NCBI RefSeq assembly: GCF_042100115.1
Contig: NC_091274.1
Coordinates: forward strand, 2,356,001 to 2,420,000
Direction of reading: 5' to 3'
DNA: 64,000 nt
DNA from: Alternaria dauci
Taxonomy: Eukaryota > Ascomycota > Dothideomycetes > Pleosporales > Pleosporaceae
Shown: one piece after another, positions 54,413 through 64,000 of the stretch
Layout of the letters: every line of letters starts with the position of its first letter
How positions within the stretch are numbered: the first letter of the stretch is position 1
Translations under genes and position numbers: made by a program
The notes under the pieces: generated by a model
Seen by the model: only the letters and a program-made list of their open reading frames with translations
Databases searched by the model: none
Told to the model about the DNA's origin: nothing

Positions 54413-57400
54413 TCACGTCTTCATCTTGCCGAGGAAGCCGTCGAGGTCAAACTCCTCCTCGTACTGCTTCTCGTCCCAGAGATCTCCGAGTTCGTCCAAG
54501 AAGCCCTTCTTACCCTTCTCTCTTAGCGCACCCGTCGCGTCCACGGCATCATTCTCATCGATACCCACGTTATCGTCCTTGGCATTGCTAGGTGGCGCTG
54601 GTAGTGCGGCAGGATCGTTCGAGTCAGCGGAGACATTAAAGAGATCAAGAATCTGATCCGTTTGCATGGACTGGAGGCCAGCGTTTTGCTGGTTCACGAC
54701 GGTCGAAGCTACGTCGATCTTGAAGCGTTGGAGACTGGAAAGATTAGTTAGTAGGACGTTTTAGGTATGGGGATTTCGTAATGCTTACTTCAAGATCTTC
54801 TCTTCCAAGGTACCCCGCGTCACGATTCGGTACACGTTCACGACCTTCTTCTGGCCGATACGATGAGCGCGGTCCATAGCTTGAATGTCTTTCTGCGGGT
54901 TCCAATCGTGCTCAACGAAGATGACAGTATCGGCACCAGTCAAGTTGAGACCTAGACCACCGACACTAGTTGTCAGGAGCAAGACATCGTATGAGGGGTC
55001 GGTATTGAACTTGTTGACAATCTCCTGGCGCTTGGTTGCTTCGACACCACCATCGAGACGCATGAACTGCACGGAAGGAAGAAGCTTTTCGAGCACGTTA
55101 TGCTGCACCATATCCAGCATCTCCTTCATTTGGCAGAAGACAAGGGCGCGATGCTGAGACACAGCTTCTGGTAGGTCGCCATTAGCAGCGGCAGACTTGT
55201 CACTGACAACGTCGGATGCACCGATACCACAGTCGACAAGCAAGTCCTTAAGAGCGCCTAGCTTGGGTGCGTGCGCAATGTCGTCGATTGTGGTGTTGTG
55301 CTTCTTGAGATACTGCTGGGTAGGCTCATAGGCTTTGTTGGTAGGACCCTTGACAACGAGTGAAGGCGAGTTGCAAAGCTTCTTCATGTACTGTAGAGCC
55401 TGGAAGATATGTTGTTTGCTCTCCCGATCAGCGTTACCAGCCTTGGACTGAATCTCCTTGCCCTGGCGCTTCGTGAAGTCGTCGAAGAGATTACGTTGCA
55501 ATTCAGATAGATCACAGTAATAATTCTGTAGGATCTTTGGTGGTAGGTCGTCAAGCACCTCCTCTTTAAGACGACGAAGAAGGAAAGGAAGGACCTGCTT
55601 ATGCAGGGCTTCGATTGCCAGCGCACCCCTTTCTTGCTCCTTCGACGAGCTCTTGGCGAACCTAGAGGCCGCAATGGGCTTTGCGAAACGCTCTTGGAAG
55701 ACCTTCTCGGTACCGAGAAAGCCGGGCATGAGGAAGTCGAAGAGTGACCAGAGCTCTAGCACATTGTTTTGAATGGGCGTACCGGAGAGGATAAGACGAT
55801 GGTTTGACTGAAATTGCTTGACGGCCTGACTGGTCTTCGACTTGGAGTTCTTGATCAGATGACCCTCGTCAAGCACGCAATAATTCCAGGTGATAGGCTT
55901 GAGGATGTCCGCATCATTCCTGCAGATGTCGTACGAAGTAATGACAATGTCCACTTTGTCGAGCTGGTTCCTGTGCTGACCACGAATAGGTGGGGAGCCA
56001 ACGTAAGCCACGCAACTCAGGAAGGGCGCATATTGACGGATTTCCTGCTGCCAATGACCAGATAGCGTAGGCGGACATACGATGAGGGACGGGAGACGTC
56101 GGAAGTTTGGATCGCCGGTTTTGGCAAACTCATCTGCGCGCAAGTGATGATCACTAGCCACCATACATAGTGTTTGTAGTGTTTTGCCAAGACCCATGTC
56201 GTCGCAAAGGATACCGTGAAGGTTGTAACGATTGAGGAAAGCCAGCCAGTTAACGCCCTCCTGTTGGTATGAACGAAGCGTCGCCTTGATACCGACAGGA
56301 ATTTCGAAAGGCTCCACCTTCTTCGCATCGAGCATTTGAGCAACGAATTTCCGTTCTCGGTCTCGTCCCTTGAGAAGGGAATCCGGAAGACCTGGTGGGT
56401 CAGGGATACCGGACTCGAGGGGTACGAGCTTGACGAGTGTGGCAAAACTGGTTGTAGCGAGCAACCGTACATCGTTGTCTGAGTCGCTCATACGACCAAG
56501 AACGGGAGTAATGAGGAAGATGACGTATGGCAAGATAGCATCTTCCATGACATGGATGAGGTGATATATGCACTCGATGGCTCCTTGGCGGGCGTGCACG
56601 TTGCCACCATCGCTGATGGTCGGTAGAACGCTCTCGACAAGCATCGTCACACCTTCCACAGACATGACGCTGCAGATGGTGGCGAAGCACTTGGCAGCTG
56701 CATACCGTAAGACGTACAGCCTGCTCTGAAGAGCCTTTGCAATGAGTGGAAGCAGATCCTTGACAAAACCCCTAACACTCGGGTGGAAGCTACCGACCAG
56801 GGCACGTAGAGTCGACAAAGCATCAACGACTTCCTGGCCAAAGACACCGTCTTCGTTGAAGATGTGCGCTGGAAGTGTGGCTTCGGTAAAAGCGTCCTTG
56901 ATGGGTCGTTCAATCAGGTCCTTGAGGATGGGGACCTTCTCGAAGATCTCAGCGCCGAAACTTTCGACGATCTTTTCCAAGCCCTCTCGCGCACCACGTT
57001 TAGTGATCCTAGCGGCTCTGGACTCTTCTGCAAATCGAGCAGCATCTGGATGATCACGCACGTCTTCATCCTTCTTCAGAGTCAGAATGCCTGTTTCGAT
57101 GTGTGACTGTCCAGCAAACTCGGGTGTTTCAGCTGTCTCCATGCAGTAAAACTTGACCAAGTTTCCGACAACCTTGTTGACTACGCCGGATCTCTTCGCG
57201 TTGACCAAAAAGACGACGTAGCCCGCAACGGCAGCCGCCGAGCGTTTCTGTAGCTCAACGTTCTCCTCCTTCTTGACGCTATCCATCATGGCCTTGATCG
57301 GTGGGGATGGCTTCTTCGGGGGTGAGTTGAGTGCCACTAGTGCACCAGCTGCAGCGGCCTTGATACGGACATCACGCTCTTCCTTGATGTCCTTGGCCTC

Positions 57401-60400
57401 TTGGATACTCGATTCTACCTCCTTACGTGCCGTTTCCAGGTTCGTTCCGGCCACCATACGGGCTGATGGTGTCATTCCCTTCTTGAGTTTCTCATACTGC
57501 ACATTGAGCAGCTTCTCGGCGTCGGCGATGCCAAAAGCATAGTGATTAGCATTCGGCATACCCTGAACCAGAGCAGCAATCGTTGGCAGGTTCTGCACAT
57601 GTGCTTCGTGGAAGATACTCAGCAAAGAGTGACACTGGGTTCGAACGATCTGCAGTTTCGGCACGAGATCCTCGTAGGCGGCTGGCCTTTCGCCTTCGAC
57701 GATAGGTAGGAGGGCCTGAACGAACGATTCAGCCAAGGCATCTTTCGTCGCCAGATTCTTTCCAAACTCCTCAATAATAATCGCGCCCGTCAGTTGAGTG
57801 GACGCGCTAGGAGAAGACAGAGGCTTCAATAGTCTAGATTTGAAAGCCTCCATCCTCAGCTCTTCAGGCCACGCCCCCATCGCTTTGCCAAGGGCCTGTG
57901 CTGCAGAGGTCCTGGAACGAATCATCACGTCTGCTCCAATGAGTTCGAGATCGCCAGTAATCATGTGCCCATCAACGTTATGGGTCTGGGAAGTTGGAGT
58001 GGGCGTTGACATATCATCCTTTCCGTGGCGAGACTTCTTCCTCTTCCGAGCAGGCTCACCTGCATCCGGCGGAGATGATTTACGACTCGGCTCGGAATCT
58101 GGCGGTGGGCCCATAGCTTGCCCGGAAGGCTTGATGAGGAGTGACTTGTTCAGCGATATTGGGTGGCGAGAAACTCCAATAGGCGTTAGGGTGAGGGGGA
58201 TGACAGCATCTAGTATAGGCTCCATGTGAGTGGCCAGCTGGCTACCCAGAGTATCCACGATAGCGTTCCAAAGCTGGAGAGAGAGCTTCAATACGCCCTC
58301 GTTGCGTTCGAGCAGGATGTTCTGGAAAACGAGCTGTAATGCCTTACTATCTACCCAACTGTCTGCGCCTTCGCTCTGGATATTGAGGAACGTAATCAGC
58401 GCACGCAACACTGCCGCACGAACACTGGTGATGGTGTGTCGTAAGAATGGGAACAGTCTAGGCACCAGTTCGTGGAACGATTGGCTTGAATCCTGTCGTG
58501 CGTTGGCTTGCATGGCTTCCAAAACTTGAGGAAAGCCACAAAGCTTCGCCAGCAGATCCATGATGAAACCAGTGCTTGCGCTGAGGTCGTCCTGTAAGCT
58601 GGAGAGACAAGACCAGACTACGTTCATTAGCCCTTCAAGTGACTTGGGGCGCATCTCAATAAACTCCTTGGCGACCGGGATGAGAGTCGCTGCACTGATC
58701 GCTCGAACATCATCGTCGGAATTGCTCAAACCGCTGATAACTGCAGCGAGGACCCCGTCCAACAACGTGCCATCTTCAAGGAGCAGGTCGTTCCTGACGG
58801 CGACAAGATACCGTAAACCGATCATGCCACCTTGGCACAAGGCCCAGGGTGCGCTTAGCGGGTTAGTGTCGAGGGGAAGGTTATGGTTAATGATGAGGCG
58901 ATTGAGAACCTGAAACGTTGCGAGAACGTTGTCGCGAGACATGTATTGCAGCAATGAACCAAGGGCTTGTCCGGCCGTCTCACGAATAGGTGCAATGGCG
59001 TTATCGCCAGTGAAGTCTGCAAAGCGATCGAGCATGAAGATGCAGATCATGCGACACGCTAGATCGTTGAGCCATCGCTGGTTGAGCCGATCATTCTCAG
59101 TCCGACTGAGACCCTTCCGTCTGCCAGCACCACCGCCGTGGATACGAAGAATCTCTCGAAGACCCATTGCGGCACCATGACGTACCTCCCATGTGTAGTC
59201 AAATAACTCAACGGAGAGATACGCACATACGCGCTCGAATGGCCATTCCAATCCAGACTCTTCAGCCTCGGTCTGGAATGATGACTTCTCCGCTACTGGC
59301 GCGCCCTTGAACTCTTTGACGAATTTCGCATCGTCATCCCCACCGTTGCGCTCGAGGGAGAAGTAGTCGTTCATCGGTTCGTCCTCGTCACCGTTCTCCG
59401 ACTTCTCAAATTTGAGGGCCACGGGATGTGGGCGTACTGGCGTCTCAGCAAGTTCTGGTTGCGAGTCCTTTCGTAGATTTGAGTTGAAGTCGACGACTTG
59501 TACTTTGTTAGCACCTCCGGCAGCTTGCCTCTTGTTCTTACGCCTAAGGGCGTTTTGTTGACGTTTGCTAAGCCCTTTACCATCAGGTGTGCCTGCAGTA
59601 GGAGAACTAGCATTGTTCATGCTATCTGAGCGTGAGATGTTGGTGTCGATACGATTTATAGCAGGGGTCTTGGGAGCTGGCGTTTGCGGCATCAGCTCTT
59701 GGGGTGGTGTAAGATCCTCAACCCATGCGCCTTCAAGGCCGAGGCGCTTGAGTAGGGTGCTCTTTTGGTACTCTAGTCGTTCAGCGGGATCCATGGCCGC
59801 GAGCTTGTAGTCATGTTCCTTGGTTCCGAGAGAAGCTAAGACTTTGCCAAACTTGAGGATGGAAGGCAAGTCAAGTGTAGCAAGATCGAGCCCCTCGGTG
59901 AGTGGTGGTAGAGCGCTGTCGCCATTTTCCTCCTTCTTCACTGATGCGCCGTTGGTGTCCTCAGACTTGATATCGCCATTTGATTCTGGCTGGCCTTCTG
60001 GTTTGACAGGCTCATCGGGGTCCTCTGCGTTGGGGTCAAATTTGTCGGCATTGGCGGCGATGCCTCCTATGGCCTTGGCAGCAGCAACTCGGGTTTCCCA
60101 GCTCTTGGAACGCAGATAGGGAATGACTCGAGTGAGGAGATTGAAGAGTTCATCGGGATGTTGTTTTTGGACATCGGCTAGTTGATCAGCTGCTGTGTTT
60201 CGGATCAATGCTGTGCTGCCAGTCTCGAGAAGCCTTGGCGTGGGTCAGCCAGAATCCAAATGTATAGGGTAAGGCAAGGCTGTCGAAGCAAGATCAACTT
60301 GTCGCAGAAGAGCTGCAACCATAGTTTTTCGCGTTGCGAAGAGCATGCAAGATGATGCGACCGGGTATACTTACGTTACGAGACGGTCCAATCTGGTGGC

Positions 60401-60457
60401 ACTATCAAAGCGTTAGCGCGTCATGCATGCATCGATGCGATATGCGACATACCTCAT
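54413..60457 (-). CDS. MOT1: Mot1/BTAF1 TBP-associated Swi2/Snf2 ATPase
   Basis: Nuclear ATPase that strips TATA-binding protein from DNA and redistributes it among promoters. Four exons, 60457-60453, 60401-60375, 60233-54789 and 54734-54413, give 1932 aa, matching Mot1 length. The two tiny 5' exons restore MSATRLDRLVTLLETGST, the conserved Mot1 start; a model beginning at the large exon would lack it. HEAT repeats occupy roughly residues 1-1250, with acidic and Lys/Arg-rich inserts. The Snf2 domain shows the P-loop DDMGLGKT (about 1355), DEGH box (about 1466), SGTPIQNN, and the C-terminal RAHRIGQKK motif VI region (about 1815). The C-terminal exon adds an acidic tail ending FDLDGFLGKMKT. Essential in yeast. 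Intron 2 is 141 bp, longer than most here. Confidence 0.97.
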
Positions 60458-62621
60458 GTTTGCGCTGCAGGATGAACAAGCAGGCCCGCAAGTGGAGCGC
60501 AACCGGAAGAATTAGAAATTACTAGGCGCCCGCAGGCGTGGCCATTGAAGCACTGAGCACGGCAATTGACGTTGGGCTATGCAGTCAGAGGGGTGTGGGT
60601 AAGTCACGTGACGGAGTGGTAACTCGATGCGGTGCCGGGAGCGCGTTCGGAGAAGGTGGGCTGCGGGCCTATCTAAGAGAATGAACAGGTCATTAAGTAG
60701 GCTGGATCACCACCAGGAACGGGCTAGTGCAGTGGCCCGTGCGTCCCGTTTCAGGGAGCAGAGGGAAATTTTTGCAACATCAACGGCGCCGGCCAGCGTG
60801 AGGCATGTACAAACAGAATGCACATCTGCACTGCTAAAGTCGTCTCCCGCGTCGGAGACGTATGCTGATGCTTATCGGGCGTGTTGCGATGGACTGCGCC
60901 GGTCGCGACTGCCTTTGAAAGCAATGTGGCCTCTGCGTTAGCCGGATCCATCACCGCCTCATGTCTACGCACCAACACGCCTGCTCAAAGACCAACTTCC
61001 AACATCTCCACTCCTCCACCTACCCGTAATCATATGCGATGATCGCATTTGACGTCGCGTCAGTTTCGCGACACTACTCTGAGCTCTCAATACAGGGTAC
61101 ACCAGCCCCCCAGCCTTATCGTGACTCTACGCGTCTTTGTTGTCACCAGGCTAGGCTACCATCATCATTTCTGACAGCCACCCAGAGCTCTCCGGTGCCC
61201 TGGTGGCTTGCAAGGCTACTCACCGGCAAGCCCTTGACCACTACTTGTCGCAGCAGCTGCAAACCGTGCTGCCCTTTACGTGTCGCTTTTTGCTCTATTC
61301 GACACATCCAAACGCGACAACTCTGATATTCGTGGCAAGGCGGATGTACCGGACGGACCCAACCTCTCGCTTGAACTGATCTGCATGGAGCGCTGCAGCT
61401 AGCGCATACTTGCATCGACATATTGTCTGGGGATATCGTTCTTCTACACATCTTCCTTTTTTCTATTGATTCTTTGGTCTTCTGGCCCCAGCGCTCCCCC
61501 ATGGAAATGCGACGTTTTCCCCGCAGCACTTGCGTCTTGAACGTGTAATTTCAAAGTGGAGTCCAACGAACGCAGGTCCAACGCTTTTCGTGCTACGCGA
61601 ATTACCTTTCCTTGCCATTGGTACCGCGCCTGTGGCTGGCTGCAGATAGCGGTCCGCGATACGCCCGTGCTGGTCGTAAACAACGCGCGAAGCTCTAGCG
61701 CAACGCCTGGATCGCATTCTCGAGCAGGAGCCAGGAACGGGTGGTGCAAAATATTCTTTGTCGTCTAATTGCACACTGCGACACCACTTGGCCGCTCAAG
61801 GCCGTCTTTGCTGCTAACCAGTCATGATGATGTTGCGTGACAGTACAGCATCGTTCCTCGGTCATGGTCGTGGTCATTGGACACTCGTCATCAGAATCCA
61901 TGACTGTATCCGCGTGCGTAGGTACCGCCCTTGCATCTTTGTAATGTTTTACTCATCAGCATCAATTCGAATTGAATCACGTTAATAGCAACATTGTTGC
62001 ACCATGAACAACCCATCGCGTTTCACTGCCACAGTGTCAGCCCTAACGTAGGCGTGCCCTTGCACATAACAGACGTTCCCAGCGCTTTTAGGAAACTATG
62101 CCAGAGATAACAGAGCCTTGAAGAGGAGGCGTGCTTCCCTCGATCTTGTTGTACATCTGCCCTGCGACGGAGGAACATGGTTGCAGTCTACCAAATTTTC
62201 GAGGAGCACGCGCCGGCCATGAGCCTCAATCAGGTCGTTTTTTTGGTATTGAACAACAGAGCTCTGGGATTCGAAATGGATGTGGGTGTTGAATCGGGTG
62301 ACTTGTATAACCAACCCCCATCAAAAGCGTCAGAACAGAGAAGCATAGCGTAATATTTCAAGACTTTTTTTTACGGACTGCAGTCGCTTGTCGTCAAGAC
62401 GTGCGATTTGAGGGACGATGTTTTTCGTACGCATAATTACCTCTGTCCAACTACGTTCAAATAAAAGACGGCTCAGTTGCTCCGTATAAGGTGTGCAGAT
62501 TACTACTGTACGTACCTTCAGAGTCACGACTGCGCTGCTTAACAGCTTCACAATCATTCGACTGCTGTTCCAGCATCACTATCATTCCGTTGTCTTCCCG
62601 TCTCAGGCACCTGCACATCGC
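60458..62621. other. Gene-poor intergenic, 2.2 kb
   Basis: Upstream region of MOT1 on its left and the 3' flank of the last gene on its right. Frames such as 60627-60941 (+), 61143-61529 (-) and 61463-61774 (-) overlap each other and lack any recognisable feature. Confidence 0.5.
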
Positions 62622-63737
62622 TTAGTTCCCCTCGCTGTTTAGCTCTGCTAAGCGTACGATAGCGGCGTCGATGGCACTGAAGTCAATGTTAGATCATGCT
62701 TCTAAGGTAAGGGTGAGGACATACACTGTATTAGGGGGATAGGAGTTTAGCAGAGACTCTAGCTCCGCTGTTGCGGCAGCGATGCGTGCCGGACGAGAGC
62801 CCACGGTCGGTTGGCCGTTGCCGTTTTCCTGCCCTGCGTGATCTTCCGACGCAGGACCGCCGCCGCCCCCTGTTTCTTCTCCTTGACCATTTTGGCCGCT
62901 GGTGACAGCAAGAATATTTCGGGATCGCGCACGAGCGGCACCATTGCCTGCTGCAGTGACTGCATTCAAAGAAGCTAGGAGGCTTTGTGTTGCGGGTTGA
63001 TTGGAGTCCGATGAGACAGCGTTGCGTCTTCCTCCACGAGCTCCAGAGGATACAGGTACATTTCGTTGTACCTGAGCAAGGTCGTTGTTCAAAAAGTTCT
63101 GGCACCAATATAGCCGATCGGACTTTCTATCCCTGACCTCAGTAGTCTGATTGGCGATATAGAGGCACATTATGCTTTCTTGGAATGTCGCATAAGTGTC
63201 GAAGCCTTGGGAACGCATGTAATAGCATAGACGTAGCGCATCCCTGGCCTGTGGACACTTGTCTTCCGCGATGTTTTCCGTCCAGTTGTAGGCTTTTCCG
63301 ACAGTGAGTGTATCGGATGCGTGGGATCCCAACCACTTTAGTAGCTGGAGCTGTACTCTGATATATGCCGCACTTCTCACGGTGCCCTCCGCATCATCTG
63401 CTTCATTGTAGGTGGTTTGGGGCAGCATGGAAACAAGCGTAGTAACAGGCTTTGCCGGTTCTCGCTGCGGAGCTGTGACGTTGTTCTCGCGAGATATGAG
63501 AGGCCTAGACACGACTCCAGTGGGTGGTGTCTGTGGTTGAAGACTGTGATTGGGGGGCATTGTGGGCGTACGGAAGGGTATTTCGGAGCCCTCCAACGCG
63601 AGTATCTGATGTACGATGTCGATAAGACCTTGATCGATAGCTTGGTCGCCCGTGAGATGTATAAAACTTTCGGGATAGAGGCGATTAAATCGTTGAATGT
63701 CTGTAAGTCCAGTATCGGCGCTGTTGGTATCGGCCAT
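62622..63737 (-). CDS. Uncharacterised protein
   Basis: Not recognised. Exons 63737-62725 and 62676-62622 (48-bp intron, branch TCTAAC) give 355 aa. The join converts the unspliced ending into a predicted helix (AIDAAIVRLAELNSEGN). Residues 1-60 look folded (TDIQRFNRLYPESFIHLTGD). A Pro-rich linker covers about 60-95. The core at about 115-215 is helical and Cys/Trp/Tyr-containing (YIRVQLQLLKWLGSHASDTL; CYYMRSQGFDTYATFQESI). The C-terminal part (about 225-330) is Gly/Asn/Ala-rich and disordered. No signal peptide or membrane segment. It is probably a cytosolic or nuclear lineage-specific fungal protein. Confidence 0.65.
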
Positions 63738-64000
63738 TTGAGCGATGGAAGGTCTATTTATCTAGCTGGAATGTTTGGCTAGGAAAACAATGAACCATAC
63801 TGATAGTATGTGAATGAGATGGAGTGTAAGAGATCAAGTCGACAACTGGGACAGAAGTGAGAGAAGGATATGAACAGCGCCAAGAAACACTTCGCGGGCA
63901 ATGACGAAGAAGCACTGTTTTGTAGGAGCGCGCGTGAATCCAAGAGTGAGCGAGGAAAGCACAAATGAGAATAAACCCGCACCATTCATCTACATGCAAA
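63738..64000. other. Right-edge flank
   Basis: Probable promoter or 5' UTR of the last minus-strand gene. Minus frames at 63754-63999 and 63779-63985 are open to the edge but carry no recognisable signal. Confidence 0.4.

Overview
This window is nuclear DNA of a filamentous ascomycete (Pezizomycotina). The signs are: compact genes with short introns (mostly 45-70 bp, GTAAGT-like donors, CTAAC/CTGAC branch points), a class II hydrophobin, a GPI cell-wall protein, a But2-type secreted protein, small secreted cysteine-rich proteins, and fungal-type transporters. I think a Dothideomycete (Pleosporales-like) most likely, but that is inference from gene flavour. I see no rRNA, confident tRNA, CRISPR, prophage or intact transposon.

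Layout. 1-8.6 kb: a partial minus-strand exon at the left edge, a bZIP transcription factor (-), a 2.2 kb divergent intergenic region, an arrestin-domain protein (+), and a mitochondrial SMP/LEA-repeat protein (-). 9.3-10.4 kb: a seven-helix membrane protein. 12.9-19.4 kb: a metabolic block of carboxylesterase (+), peroxisomal D-amino-acid-oxidase-like flavoenzyme (-), RidA-like imine deaminase (-) and MFS anion permease (+). 20-22.3 kb: a STAND-type N-terminal protein with ankyrin-like C-terminus. 23.0-23.2 kb: a small foldback (MITE-like) element. 24-28 kb: a class II hydrophobin and an APC amino-acid transporter. 28.3-44.1 kb is a housekeeping core: PP2A scaffold subunit, glutaredoxin, LMBR1-type membrane protein, a secreted or anchored helical protein, cytosolic isoleucyl-tRNA synthetase, and an Sfi1-type centrin-binding protein. 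45-50.4 kb: a small secreted six-cysteine protein, a HAD hydrolase, a But2-domain secreted protein and a repeat-rich GPI protein. 50.4-54.4 kb is gene-poor. 54.4-60.5 kb: the Mot1/BTAF1 TBP-removing ATPase. 60.5-62.6 kb is empty. 62.6-63.7 kb: an uncharacterised protein.

The most coherent system is at 14.6-19.4 kb. After splicing, both the D-amino-acid-oxidase-like enzyme and the adjacent RidA-like protein end in Ala-Lys-Leu, a type 1 peroxisomal targeting signal. DAAO makes reactive imino acids and RidA hydrolyses them, so the two look like a co-localised oxidation and detoxification module. A divergent permease adjoins them across a GATA-motif-rich promoter, and an esterase sits convergently alongside.

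Splice models were built by hand. For every multi-exon gene given here except the left-edge fragment, summed exon lengths are divisible by three and the joins restore recognisable family sequence where a family is known. All ranges are genomic, introns included.
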